A stretch of 64,000 bases of DNA, from assembly GCF_900100765.1 (NCBI RefSeq), contig NZ_FNFO01000003.1, positions 248,001 through 312,000 of the forward strand. The letters are read 5' to 3'. The translations under genes and the position numbers were made by a program. Below the pieces are notes generated by a model. The model did no database searches, was not told where the DNA came from, and saw only the letters and a list, made by a program, of their open reading frames with translations. This DNA is from Catalinimonas alkaloidigena. Its GTDB lineage: Bacteria; Bacteroidota; Bacteroidia; Cytophagales; Flexibacteraceae. Below, one piece after another: positions 45,064 through 53,905 of the stretch (positions are counted from its first letter, which is position 1; every line of letters begins with the position of its first letter).

Positions 45064-46878
45064 TTACGAAATGAAGCTGACGCTCCGACGCACAAAGTCG
45101 GTCAGGGCTTTACCGTTCAGCATGTTCTGCGACAACAGCGCCAGATCGAACGCCTGCTGGGCCAGGGCTTTCTGCTTTTCGGCGTCGGTTTCGCCGGCCA
45201 GGCGCGTTACGAGCGGGTGGTTGCCGTTTACGACCACGTTGATTTGGTCCGGCAGGTTGCCCATCATCGCCCCCATGCCGTTGTAGCGAGCCATGTCTTT
45301 CATGCGGCGCATAAACTCCGGCAGCGTAATCAGCACGGGCAGGTCGTCGGGCGAAAGCGCCTCTACGTTGACGTCCTTCCGGTCCAGCGCCTGGTTGAAC
45401 ACTTCTTTCACTTTTTCTTTATCGGCATCGCTCAGCACACTCTCTGCCTGCGTCCCTTTGTCGATCAATTTGTCGAGCGTGTCAGAATCGACCCGGCGCA
45501 CCGATACCTTCTCCAGCTTCTGCTCCAGCGTATTGATAAAGTGGTTGTCGATGACGCCGTCCAGCTTCAGCACGTCGTAGCCGCGGTCGCGTACCCCCTG
45601 AATGTAGGTATCCTGCCGGGCGGGATCGGTCGTGTAGAGGATCACCAGCGTTTCGTCTTTGTCCTGCTGGTTGGCTTTGATGTGCTCCTGGTATTCGTCC
45701 AGCGTGAAGTACTTGCCCTCTGTGTTTTGCAGCAGCGTAAACGCCTTGGAACGATCGTAGAACTTGTCGTCGGCAATCATGCCGTACTTGACAAACACGT
45801 CGATGCTGTCGTATTTCTCTTCAAACGCCTTGCGGTCGGCTTTGAACAACTCGTGCAGTTTCTCGGCTACTTTTTTCGAGATGTAACCGTTGATTTTCTT
45901 CACGTTGCTGTCGGCCTGCAGGAAACTACGCGACACGTTCAGCGGAATGTCGGGCGAATCGATCACCCCGTGCAGCAGCATCAGGAATTCCGGCACCACG
46001 TCTTTCACCTCGTCGGTGATGAACACCTGGCGGGAATAGAGCTGGATTTTGTCGCGATGCATTTCGAAATCCTTCGCCACTTTCGGGAAATACAGGATGC
46101 CCGTCAGGTTGAAAGGGTAGTCGACGTTCAGGTGTACCCAGAACAGCGGATCGGCGGCCGTCGGGTACAGCTTCTTATAAAAGCTGAGGTAATCTTCGTC
46201 GGTCAGGTCGGCCGGTGCTTTGGTCCAGAGCGGCGCTGTGTCGTTGATGATCTTTTCTTCAAACTCGACCGGCACCGGCAAAAAGCGGCAATATTTTTCC
46301 AAAATCTGCCGCAGACGCCAACTGTCAAGAAACTCGGTCGAATCGTCAGCTACGTGTAAAATAATGTCAGTCCCACGCTCGGCTTTTTCGGCCGTCGTAA
46401 TTTCGAACTCGGTCGAGCCGTCGCAGACCCAACGGGCCGGTTCGGCGCCGTCCTGATGGGAGCGCGTCACGATCTCGACTTTTTCGGCGACCATGAACGA
46501 CGAGTAGAAGCCCAGCCCAAAGTGGCCGATGATCTGCTTGTCGTCGCCTTTGTCTTTGTACTTCTCGACAAACTCGGTCGCTCCCGAAAAGGCAATCTGA
46601 TTGATGTATTTCTTGATTTCTTCGGCGGTCATCCCGATGCCCTGATCCGACACCGTGATGGTTTTGGCGTCCTTATCAAAGGCTACCTTTACTTTTAGCT
46701 CGCCCAGTTCGCCCTGAAACTCTCCCATTGATGCGAGTTTCTGTAACTTTTGAGTGGCGTCGATGGCGTTCGAAACCAGCTCACGGAGAAAAATCTCATG
46801 ATCAGAATACAGAAACTTCTTGATGATGGGGAAGATATTTTCGGTGTGAACCGAAATTGTACCTTTTTCCTCTACCAT
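45064..46878 (-). CDS. htpG: Molecular chaperone HtpG (Hsp90)
   Basis: 604 residues. ATP-driven bacterial Hsp90. The N-terminal GHKL ATPase motifs are all present: ELVSNAIDATQKL (about 34-46, metal/ATP Asn), SDQGIGMT (about 78-85) and IGHFGLGFYSSFMVA (about 117-131). Middle and C-terminal dimerisation domains follow to a full length typical of Bacteroidota HtpG. It is a single gene with a strong terminator. The upstream 340 bases carry a 10-base direct repeat that might bind a regulator. Confidence 0.96.
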   Translation of the reverse strand: MVEEKGTISVHTENIFPIIKKFLYSDHEIFLRELVSNAIDATQKLQKLASMGEFQGELGELKVKVAFDKDAKTITVSDQGIGMTAEEIKKYINQIAFSGATEFVEKYKDKGDDKQIIGHFGLGFYSSFMVAEKVEIVTRSHQDGAEPARWVCDGSTEFEITTAEKAERGTDIILHVADDSTEFLDSWRLRQILEKYCRFLPVPVEFEEKIINDTAPLWTKAPADLTDEDYLSFYKKLYPTAADPLFWVHLNVDYPFNLTGILYFPKVAKDFEMHRDKIQLYSRQVFITDEVKDVVPEFLMLLHGVIDSPDIPLNVSRSFLQADSNVKKINGYISKKVAEKLHELFKADRKAFEEKYDSIDVFVKYGMIADDKFYDRSKAFTLLQNTEGKYFTLDEYQEHIKANQQDKDETLVILYTTDPARQDTYIQGVRDRGYDVLKLDGVIDNHFINTLEQKLEKVSVRRVDSDTLDKLIDKGTQAESVLSDADKEKVKEVFNQALDRKDVNVEALSPDDLPVLITLPEFMRRMKDMARYNGMGAMMGNLPDQINVVVNGNHPLVTRLAGETDAEKQKALAQQAFDLALLSQNMLNGKALTDFVRRSVSFIS

Positions 46879-47219
46879 GGTTTTGCTGTTTGATTAGTCC
46901 GCTCTTTTTTTTTCAAAGTTTGTTCCATTTCTTCTACTCTGTCAGGTTGTCAGGCGTTCCACAAGGTTTTTCTACATTTTCACTTGGTTTGTATGTTACT
47001 TACAGAGATTCAAACGGACCCTTCTCGTCTGTATGTTACTACTAAAAGTAAGATATTCAGGTATCTATGCACAATTCTGAAAAGATCAATCGGAAATCCC
47101 GAAAAACTAAAGTAATATAGATGTAAGATTGAACATGCGCGTTTTTTTGGCTTTAAACTTTATTCTATCTTCAAACTCGAAACGATCAAAAATTCTTACC
47201 TGAATAAACTTTTACACGA
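46879..47219. other. Divergent intergenic region with 10-base direct repeats
   Basis: 341 bases between divergent htpG and the 481-residue gene, AT-rich. GTATGTTACT occurs at 46991-47000 and again at 47031-47040, exactly 40 bases apart (about four helical turns). No gene, tRNA or classical CIRCE element is seen. Confidence 0.5.
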
Positions 47220-48665
47220 ATGGCTAAGCTCAAAAACATAATCAAGCAGCTTTCTAGTGACGATTACCAGTCGATCTATGATCAGTTGATGGACAGCAAC
47301 GCAGAAAAATCAGCATACCTGCTGAAATACATGCGCGAAAAGCAGTTGTCCGACACTAAAATCATGGAAGCGCTTGATGTGAACACCAACGCGTATTATA
47401 CGCTCCGTTCGCGTCTGAATCAGAAGATCGAAGAGTACCTGCTCCAGCAAATGGAGAACCCGCGTACTGACCTTTTGAAAAAGGTGGCCAACATCAGCGA
47501 CATCGTGTTTACGAAAAAGCGCGCGATTGCCATTGCCACGCTGAAAAAGCTGGAGAAGGAACTGCTGGATTATGATCTTTCCAACGAGCTGACCATCGTT
47601 TACAAGACGCTCAAGAAGCTGCACATCAACACGGCCGATCACTTCACGTACTCGCAGTTGTACAACCGCCACGTGGCCTACATGCTGGCCGTCGACAAAG
47701 CCGAAGACCTGCTGGCCGAGTATTTCAAAAAGTACGGTGAGTATTTCCTGAGCGGCAACGACATCGACAAGATGCGCCTCGACATCCTGAAGAAGGAGAT
47801 GAACAACGTAGCCGATCTGTATCAGTCGCACCGCCTGTACGTGTACCAGAGCTGCATGAACATCTTCCACCGGCTGTTTGTCGATCCGTCCGAGTCCGAA
47901 GCACACGATGCCGAGCCAATCGAAGACGTGATTGCCAACGTGCAACGAATTTTTGATCAGTACTACCTCGATGCCATTTATTACAACCTGAAGCTGGTTT
48001 TTGAGTTCCTCAAACTGGAGTACTACAACTACTACAAAGTATACCGCAAAGCCGAGAAGTTCTTTGAGGACGTCAACGAACATGCCGCCACGCTGCTGTC
48101 CAACTACAGCCTCTACACGTTCCCGGCCCAGTTCCTCTTCACGAAAGTTGATCGCCACGTCCGTACCGAAACGGAAACCGAGCTGTACGAAGAGAACAAA
48201 GATATTTTTGAGGATTATGAGAACGACATCAACGACGTTCCGAAGTACATCACTTACATTTCGTACCGCGCCGTAAGCTGCTTCTACGCCGATAAATATG
48301 ACGAATCAGCACGTTGGCTCAACAACATGCTGAACGAACTGAGCCTCAAAAAGTACCCGATCGCTCAACTGGAAATCAAGCTTCTGCTTTCGCTGCAATA
48401 CTGCCTGATGAACGACTTCGATCTGTTCAACCAGGTGAGCAACAGCATCCAGCGTCAGATCCGCATCATGGGCAAAGACGTCTGTGAGCATGTGGTGCTG
48501 TTCGTGAAGATTCTGAAAACTGCTTCGAGCGAAACCAAGAAAAATAAAGAGGCTAAAATCCGTTCACTGATGGAGAAGATGGAAAAAGCACAGGAGGGCG
48601 TCAGCCACTTCTCGCCGATCCTGCACCTGAAAATGGACGAACGTTTCCTCAACCGCCTTGTCTGA
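47220..48665 (+). CDS. Hypothetical protein, all-helical, TPR-like
   Basis: 481 residues; family not recognised. No signal peptide or membrane helix, so cytoplasmic. Almost entirely alpha-helical and rich in Lys, Glu, Tyr and Leu. The first ~75 residues (LSSDDYQSIYDQLMDSNAEK, then DTKIMEALDVNTNAYYTLRS) resemble a helix-turn-helix or DNA/RNA-contacting head. The remainder has helix-pair periodicity suggesting a tetratricopeptide-like scaffold (KLEYYNYYKVYRKAEKFFED, YDESARWLNNMLNEL). Large size, good codon use and a strong terminator show a real, single gene. A regulatory or scaffold role is plausible but unproven. Confidence 0.8.
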   Translation: MAKLKNIIKQLSSDDYQSIYDQLMDSNAEKSAYLLKYMREKQLSDTKIMEALDVNTNAYYTLRSRLNQKIEEYLLQQMENPRTDLLKKVANISDIVFTKKRAIAIATLKKLEKELLDYDLSNELTIVYKTLKKLHINTADHFTYSQLYNRHVAYMLAVDKAEDLLAEYFKKYGEYFLSGNDIDKMRLDILKKEMNNVADLYQSHRLYVYQSCMNIFHRLFVDPSESEAHDAEPIEDVIANVQRIFDQYYLDAIYYNLKLVFEFLKLEYYNYYKVYRKAEKFFEDVNEHAATLLSNYSLYTFPAQFLFTKVDRHVRTETETELYEENKDIFEDYENDINDVPKYITYISYRAVSCFYADKYDESARWLNNMLNELSLKKYPIAQLEIKLLLSLQYCLMNDFDLFNQVSNSIQRQIRIMGKDVCEHVVLFVKILKTASSETKKNKEAKIRSLMEKMEKAQEGVSHFSPILHLKMDERFLNRLV

Positions 48666-48685
48666 TCTGCTTTATATGGTTACGA

Positions 48686-48714
48686 AAAACCGGCCTCACG
48701 TGCCGGTTTTTTTT
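48686..48714 (+). terminator. Rho-independent terminator after the 481-residue gene
   Basis: AAAACCGGC, loop CTCACGT, GCCGGTTTT followed by TTTT, about 20 bases after the stop codon. Confidence 0.93.
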
Positions 48715-48719
48715 ATGCC

Positions 48720-49158
48720 CTTGGGTGACTGCAGTCCAGCTTTCGTAAAACCGGTGTATACGATTTTGAGTATTGCAATCGCTCCTCCACAAGCTGCATA
48801 GCGGTCTCTTTAATAAGTGTGAGTAATGGGTGACCAAGGAGATACCAATGATTCCAAGTACAAGCCGGTCATGCGTTGTGCTCTTCTTAAAGTGATGTTT
48901 GTATCGAGGGGCCTTCTGCAGAAACAACGCTCGAAACCACTGCGCCGATCACACATGTGGACTTGCGTACTGTTGGAACCGTCCTGTTCTTGCTCAATAG
49001 AGAAACTGCGTCTGAAGAAACTTTTCTGCACCGCTACGCTGAGGGGAAGGTGTAGCGTTGAAAGGCGTCTTCCAGGGGAGCGGTGCAGACAGAGCAGCAG
49101 GGATGCTGCGCGGTGAGATGTGGTGGAAACCTTTCTACACGGCAACCGCCTTAGCACG
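48720..49158. other. Gene-free region with strong nested hairpins
   Basis: Open frames here on both strands have poor composition and no recognisable similarity. The right half is folded: TCTGCACCGCT (49025-49035) pairs perfectly with AGCGGTGCAGA (49079-49089); inside, ACGCT (49036-49040) pairs with AGCGT (49054-49058), forming a multi-branch shape. Immediately after, GCAGC pairs with GCTGC. This could be a small RNA, a long leader for a minus-strand gene, or decayed sequence. It matches no housekeeping RNA I know (no tmRNA, RNase P or SRP signatures). Confidence 0.35.
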
Positions 49159-49190
49159 AAAAAAGCCGCGTCGGCATTCCGAGGCGGCTT
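49159..49190 (-). terminator. Rho-independent terminator after the response regulator
   Basis: On the minus strand AAGCCGC, inner stem TCGG with CCGA, GCGGCTT followed by TTTT, 22 bases beyond the stop codon. Confidence 0.88.
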
Positions 49191-49211
49191 GAAAGAGGGG
49201 CAGGGATTTGG

Positions 49212-49628
49212 TTAAACTTCAAGTTTCTCCAGGTTTTCCTGCGTCAATGGTTTGTTGATGTATTTCTTAACAAAAGTGCTCTTTTTGGCTTTGCTAAGAT
49301 CTTGTGGGTTGATTGAAGAAGTCAGCATCACAATGCGGCAATGCCCTTTGACTTTATCGGAGAGTTTTTCGAACTCTTCCAGAAACTGAAAACCGTCCAT
49401 CAGTGGCATATCGATGTCCAGAAAAATCAGGTCAGGCAGAAAGCTTTTTTCGCCTACCGACATTTTCTCTACGTTCTTCAGAAACTCAATTGCTGACCGG
49501 GCTCCCGTATGGGTAAAAATATTATCCGCAATGTTAGAAGCTTCGATCATTTTCTGATTGATGAGGTTGTCAATCTCATTGTCATCAATCAGCATTACTA
49601 CATTGTACTTTGTCGATTTCGCGGCCAT
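49212..49628 (-). CDS. Single-domain response regulator (receiver only)
   Basis: 138 residues: one CheY-like receiver domain without an output domain. The acidic pair is Asp15-Asp16 (MLIDDNEIDN), the phosphorylation site Asp71 (IFLDIDMPLMDGF), then Thr/Ser in VMLTSS and the Lys in YINKPLT. The layout resembles Bacteroidota receivers that relay phosphate from hybrid kinases. Partner kinase not in the window. Noticeably AT-richer than neighbours. Monocistronic with terminator. Confidence 0.93.
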   Translation of the reverse strand: MAAKSTKYNVVMLIDDNEIDNLINQKMIEASNIADNIFTHTGARSAIEFLKNVEKMSVGEKSFLPDLIFLDIDMPLMDGFQFLEEFEKLSDKVKGHCRIVMLTSSINPQDLSKAKKSTFVKKYINKPLTQENLEKLEV

Positions 49629-49807
49629 ACAGATGAGATTATAATAGTTTTTTTAGATATGACTCAAGTATAGCCATTTTCTAAAACATATTCACACTCA
49701 GCGATTTAGGCTTAAACTAAAAAGAAATATGTTTTTTGCGCAATGCGTATAATTCGCAAACATATCTTCCATTTTTTTTCAAACCTTACACAAATCTTAC
49801 TAGTAGA

Positions 49808-49841
49808 TAACGGGCTGGTTTAGATCTAAACCAGCCCGTTA
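49808..49841. repeat. Perfect 34-bp palindrome
   Basis: TAACGGGCTGGTTTAGA followed by its exact complement TCTAAACCAGCCCGTTA, with no spacer. It lies 15 bases beyond the ALDH stop codon. It may act as a terminator for the ALDH gene, but there is no U tract, and a perfect spacerless palindrome is unusual for a terminator. Confidence 0.75.
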
Positions 49842-49855
49842 CGCCCGAAAACGGC

Positions 49856-51412
49856 TTAGATATCAAAAGAAACGCCCTGTGCCAGTGGAAGTTGGCGGCC
49901 GTAGTTAATCGTGTTAGTTTGTCGGCGCATGTAAGCTTTCCAGGCATCCGAGCCAGATTCGCGTCCGCCGCCCGTTTCTTTCTCTCCACCAAACGCGCCG
50001 CCGATCTCCGCGCCCGACGTCCCGATGTTGATATTGGCGATTCCGCAGTCGGACCCGGCATGCGAAAGAAAAGCTTCGGTTTCGTGGATGTTCAGCGAAA
50101 ACAGTGCGGAAGAAAGCCCCTGCCGTACGTCGTTCTGTAGTGCAATAGCCTTCTCAATTTCTCCTTCGTATCGAATCAGATACAGTATGGGCGCAAACGT
50201 TTCTTCCTGCACGGTAGCGTAGTGATTCTCGGCCTCGACCAGGGCGGGTCTCACGTACGTGCCCGATTCGTAGCCACTGCCCTGCAAAGGCTCCCCGCCG
50301 ACCAGCACGTTTCCGCCCTCCGCCTTGACCTGCTCCAGGGCGCGTTGCATTGTTTCCACCGCTTGCCGGTCGATCAGCGGGCCTACTAGCGTATCGCCTT
50401 TGAGCGGATCGCCGATGCGCAGTTGCTCGTAGACACGCAACAGGCGGTTTTTCACCTCCTCGTAGACGTACTCGTGGACAATCAGGCGCCGGGTGGTGGT
50501 GCAACGCTGCCCGCAGGTGCCGACTGCTCCAAAAGCCGTGGCCCGAATGGCCAGCTCCAGATCGGCATGCGGGGTGATGATGATGGCGTTATTCCCGCCC
50601 AGCTCCAGCAGCGACCGCCCCAGGCGTGCGCCTACGGCCTGCCCTACGCTCTGCCCCATTCGGGTGGAACCCGTCGCAGATACGAGCGGCAGACGTCGGT
50701 CTTCGGCCATTTTCTTCCCGATGGTGGCATCGCCCACAATCAGGTTAAAAATGCCTTCTGGTAAATCGTTTTCCTGCAGTACCTGGGCCACAATGCGCTG
50801 GCAGGCAATGGCCGTCAGCGGTGTTTTCTCCGAAGGTTTCCAGATGCATACATCGCCGCACACGGCCGCCAACATGGCGTTCCACGACCAGACCGCCACC
50901 GGAAAATTGAAGGCCGAGATGATGCCAATCGGCCCCAGCGGGTGGTACTGCTCGTACATGCGGTGCGAAGGGCGCTCCGAGTGCATGGTGAGGCCGTACA
51001 ATTGCCGCGATTGCCCTACGGCAAAGTCGCAGATGTCGATCATCTCCTGCACTTCGCCCAGCCCTTCGCTCAGCACCTTGCCCATTTCGTAAGTCACCAG
51101 CTGGCCGAGTGCCTCTTTATAGTGCCGGAGTTTCACCCCGATCTGCCGGACAACTTCGCCGCGGACGGGCGCGGGTGTACTGCGCCAAACCGGGAAAGCT
51201 TCTTGGGCTCGTGTGAGGATCGTTTCGTACGCCGCTTCGTCGGCCATGTGAACCGAGGCGATCAGCGCGCCATCGGCCGGTGAGTGGACTTCCCGCAGTG
51301 CGCCGGTCATGCCGAACCATTCGCTTCCACTCGAAGCGGCGGCATTCTCCGATTCGATGCCGAGCTGTTGCAACGCCGCGGCGATGTCGGTTCGCAGGGT
51401 AGTTTGTTCCAT
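49856..51412 (-). CDS. Aldehyde dehydrogenase, ALDH7 (antiquitin/AmaB) type
   Basis: 518 residues. NAD-dependent oxidation of an aldehyde; the ALDH7 group oxidises aminoadipate semialdehyde (piperideine-6-carboxylate) in lysine breakdown. Group-specific features are the long N-terminus, FNFPVAVWSWNAMLAAVCGD (about 170-189), catalytic Glu in LELGGNNAII (about 272) and catalytic Cys in GTCGQRCTTTRR (about 306). The C-terminus has FGGEKETGGGRESGSDAWK, also typical. Length is normal. The specific substrate assignment follows from the subgroup and is not proven. Single gene. Confidence 0.9.
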   Translation of the reverse strand: MEQTTLRTDIAAALQQLGIESENAAASSGSEWFGMTGALREVHSPADGALIASVHMADEAAYETILTRAQEAFPVWRSTPAPVRGEVVRQIGVKLRHYKEALGQLVTYEMGKVLSEGLGEVQEMIDICDFAVGQSRQLYGLTMHSERPSHRMYEQYHPLGPIGIISAFNFPVAVWSWNAMLAAVCGDVCIWKPSEKTPLTAIACQRIVAQVLQENDLPEGIFNLIVGDATIGKKMAEDRRLPLVSATGSTRMGQSVGQAVGARLGRSLLELGGNNAIIITPHADLELAIRATAFGAVGTCGQRCTTTRRLIVHEYVYEEVKNRLLRVYEQLRIGDPLKGDTLVGPLIDRQAVETMQRALEQVKAEGGNVLVGGEPLQGSGYESGTYVRPALVEAENHYATVQEETFAPILYLIRYEGEIEKAIALQNDVRQGLSSALFSLNIHETEAFLSHAGSDCGIANINIGTSGAEIGGAFGGEKETGGGRESGSDAWKAYMRRQTNTINYGRQLPLAQGVSFDI

Positions 51413-51533
51413 GATATCGTATGGGGATTGTTTGGTTCGTTAGAAGAGACAAAAGAAAGAAAGCACTCTTATTACGCTGAGCATGAATACGTTAGGCCCC
51501 TTCCTTCTGATCAAAATTACCAATAATCACACG

Positions 51534-51570
51534 AAAGCCCCGCCAGAAAATGATGTCCGACGGGGCTTTT
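51534..51570. terminator. Terminator-like hairpin downstream of degQ
   Basis: AAAGCCCCG, an 18-nt loop and CGGGGCTTTT. The U tract is short on both strands. It lies 21 bases beyond the degQ stop codon. Confidence 0.65.
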
Positions 51571-51590
51571 GCTCAGTTTCTTACCTACCC

Positions 51591-53069
51591 TTACCAGCCA
51601 ATGGCATAGTAGGCTTTTTTACCATCCGGGTAGAGTCCTTCGATCAGCACCCCACCGGCTTGTTCGCGAATCAGCTCTACGACCTGCTCCGGCGAACTGA
51701 CGGGTTCTTTGTCGATGGCAGTGATGATGAAGCCTTCGTCGATGCCCGCCTCGTCCATTTTACCATCGCCCTCGATCTGCACCACTTTTACGCCGCCCGT
51801 CAGCTTCAGGTCCTGCATTTCTTTGGCAGAAACCGCCTGAAGAGAAGCACCCAACGAAGGCACTTTCAATACGGTGCGACGCACCGGCGGCGTCAGGCCG
51901 CTTTCTTCTACACTTTTCAGGACGGTCGATACCTTCGCGATGTCTTGCCCGCGCAGGTACGTCACTTCTACTTCGTCGCCGGGATGGTAGCGTGCCACCA
52001 CCTCTTGCAACTCTGAAGGGCTGTTGACCTCAATTCCATCGATTTCGAGCACCACGTCGCCTTTTTGCAGCGAAGCTTCGGCGGCGGCACTGCGTTCGGT
52101 CACGCCCTCGATGTACACGCCTTTTACCCGGTCGATGCCCATGTTCAGCGCCCGCTCGGCACTCATTTCGGTGATCGACACGCCCAGCAGCGCCCGGCGC
52201 ACTTCGCCGTAGTTGAGCAGATCGTCCATGACCTTCTGCACAATGGCAACCGGCACAGCAAACGAATATCCTGAATAACTACCTGTGGTAGTGGCAATGG
52301 CGGTATTGATGCCAATGAGTCGTCCCTGCAAATCGACCAGCGCGCCACCCGAATTGCCCGGGTTAACGGCCGCATCGGTTTGAATGAAGGATTCGATGGC
52401 GTAGTTGTTATTGCGCGTGCGGAGGATGTTGATGTTGCGGCCTTTGGCACTGACAATCCCTGCGGTAACGGTAGAAGTCAGATCGAACGGATTGCCCACC
52501 GCCAGCACCCACTCGCCGATCTGCAACCGGTCGGAGTCGCCGTATTTCACCGTAGGCAGGTCGGCAGCGTCGATCTTTAGCAACGCCAGATCGGTCGTGG
52601 GGTCCGAGCCGATCAGTTCGGCTTCGTAGCTGCGCTTGTCGTCCAACACGACGTGGATGGTCCGCGCTTCGTCGATCACGTGGTGGTTAGTAACGATATA
52701 ACCATCGTCGGCGATGATTACGCCCGAGCCTGAGGCTTCGCGCGGCAGATTTTGTCCGTGATAAGCATCGCCCTCGCCCAGAAAATCCTGTAAAATATCG
52801 CCGTAGCGGTTGCGCTGCGTGCCGCCACTCGAGGTGGTGATGTGCACCACGGCCTGGCGGACCATGTTGGCAGCTACCACAAAATTGAGCCCTTCGGGCA
52901 CTGCGGCATTAGAATCGGACAAATAAGATTCCCACTGGCGGGCATCTCCGCCGCCCAGCGAAACGATGGTATTGCTGCGAGGGGCGAACAGGCGCTCCGC
53001 TCCAATCGCAATGATGGCTCCCAGGAGGGCAGCCAGCAACACGCCCGCAAAAAACTTCCCTTGCGTCAT
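51591..53069 (-). CDS. degQ: Do/DegQ-type periplasmic serine protease
   Basis: 492 residues from the ATG giving MTQGKFFAGVLLAAL. Periplasmic protease-chaperone of the HtrA family. One N-terminal membrane helix or uncleaved signal (about 6-24), trypsin-like domain with catalytic His130 (VTNHHVI), Asp160 (TTDLALL) and Ser240 (NPGNSGG), then two PDZ domains (about 285-380 and 400-490; SPSELQEVVARYHPGD and ISSPEQ-like SSPEQVVELIREQ). All catalytic residues are intact. The GGTQRNRYGDILQDFLGEG loop corresponds to the family LA-loop. Single gene. Confidence 0.95.
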   Translation of the reverse strand: MTQGKFFAGVLLAALLGAIIAIGAERLFAPRSNTIVSLGGGDARQWESYLSDSNAAVPEGLNFVVAANMVRQAVVHITTSSGGTQRNRYGDILQDFLGEGDAYHGQNLPREASGSGVIIADDGYIVTNHHVIDEARTIHVVLDDKRSYEAELIGSDPTTDLALLKIDAADLPTVKYGDSDRLQIGEWVLAVGNPFDLTSTVTAGIVSAKGRNINILRTRNNNYAIESFIQTDAAVNPGNSGGALVDLQGRLIGINTAIATTTGSYSGYSFAVPVAIVQKVMDDLLNYGEVRRALLGVSITEMSAERALNMGIDRVKGVYIEGVTERSAAAEASLQKGDVVLEIDGIEVNSPSELQEVVARYHPGDEVEVTYLRGQDIAKVSTVLKSVEESGLTPPVRRTVLKVPSLGASLQAVSAKEMQDLKLTGGVKVVQIEGDGKMDEAGIDEGFIITAIDKEPVSSPEQVVELIREQAGGVLIEGLYPDGKKAYYAIGW

Positions 53070-53159
53070 GTATGTAGTGAAATTATCAGGTCGATCAAAA
53101 CTAAATGATACTAGCGTAACGTGTACTCCCCCCACAAATGTTTAGCATTTCTGCTGTGT

Positions 53160-53212
53160 CGGAGCGGATGACTAATTTACTGAAAAACCGCCAATGCGGC
53201 AGCACCGCTCCG
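53160..53212. other. Nested inverted repeat upstream of degQ
   Basis: CGGAGCGG (53160-53167) pairs with CCGCTCCG (53205-53212) around an inner hairpin CCGC-CAAT-GCGG (53188-53199). It sits in the 273-base gap between divergent degQ and the LysM gene. No known element matches it. Confidence 0.4.
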
Positions 53213-53306
53213 CAGAAGTTAGCGCAGTAGGCCAAGAATTAAGAAACCGGCAGACGAAGTTGCCAATTCTGCTCCGTTAGGGCTCGTTCCTCACGCTGAA
53301 AAACCT

Positions 53307-53314
53307 TAGGTTTG
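53307..53314 (+). promoter_or_regulatory. Candidate -7 box for the LysM gene
   Basis: TAGGTTTG matches TAnnTTTG, 28 bases before the ATG; no clear -33 TTG. Confidence 0.4.
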
Positions 53315-53342
53315 CTTACATTAGTTCATTCTTACGCTCACT

Positions 53343-53891
53343 ATGCCTACGACAGTACGCCCGAAACCTCGTACGAAATCCAAAGCATCCCCCCGCAAAA
53401 AAAAGGCCGCGCGCCCGCAACATAATCCGGTGCTGTTGCCTACGCTGCTGACCTTGGTGGTGGCGCTCGGGTTGTTGTGGGGATGGATTGCCCTGACCAC
53501 ACCGCGCGGCGAATCACTGCTGACCCAACTGCAAAGCGCTTCGGTGCCGACCAGCGCCCCGCAGCGACCAGCGGCTCACGCTACCGACCAGGGGGTCGAA
53601 TACCGTTACGTTCCCAAACGAGACGAGCCGCTCGGCATTGTGGCCGGACGCTTCAACGCCTCGCCGACTCAGGTGAAGCAGCAGAACCAGCTCACGTCGT
53701 CGACCGTGGCGGCCGGAAAACCCATCCGCATTCTGGTAAAAGCCTTGCACCGCGTAAAAGCCGGTGAAGGCCTCAACGGCATTGCGCTGCGATACGACGT
53801 GCCCAAGGCGGACATTATGCGTGCTAACTCGCTGGACAACGACGTGCTACGGATTGATCAGCAGTTGGTGGTTCCCTTCCGCAGCCATTAA
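53343..53891 (+). CDS. Membrane-anchored LysM protein
   Basis: 182 residues. A very basic N-terminus (PRTKSKASPRKKKAARPQ) precedes one membrane helix (about 29-50, VLLPTLLTLVVALGLLWGWI), giving an inside-cytoplasm orientation. Two LysM-like modules follow in the periplasm: a diverged one (about 85-128, EYRYVPKRDEPLGIVAGRFN) and a canonical one (about 133-180, HRVKAGEGLNGIALRYDVPK). LysM binds peptidoglycan. A membrane pseudokinase gene starts only 14 bases downstream; the two are almost surely one operon and may act together at the cell wall. Confidence 0.88.
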   Translation: MPTTVRPKPRTKSKASPRKKKAARPQHNPVLLPTLLTLVVALGLLWGWIALTTPRGESLLTQLQSASVPTSAPQRPAAHATDQGVEYRYVPKRDEPLGIVAGRFNASPTQVKQQNQLTSSTVAAGKPIRILVKALHRVKAGEGLNGIALRYDVPKADIMRANSLDNDVLRIDQQLVVPFRSH

Positions 53892-53905
53892 GCCGACCCA
53901 GGGGA

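Noticed and set aside
45217-46359. A 380-codon plus-strand open frame opposite htpG
   Set aside because: Complement of a universally conserved chaperone; composition (Val, His, Arg, Gln) typical of shadow frames.
48810-49157. Minus-strand open frame of 115 codons in the gap before the response regulator
   Set aside because: Arg/Ser/Leu-rich random-looking composition, and it overlaps the structured segment; a plus-strand frame of 96 codons there is equally unconvincing.
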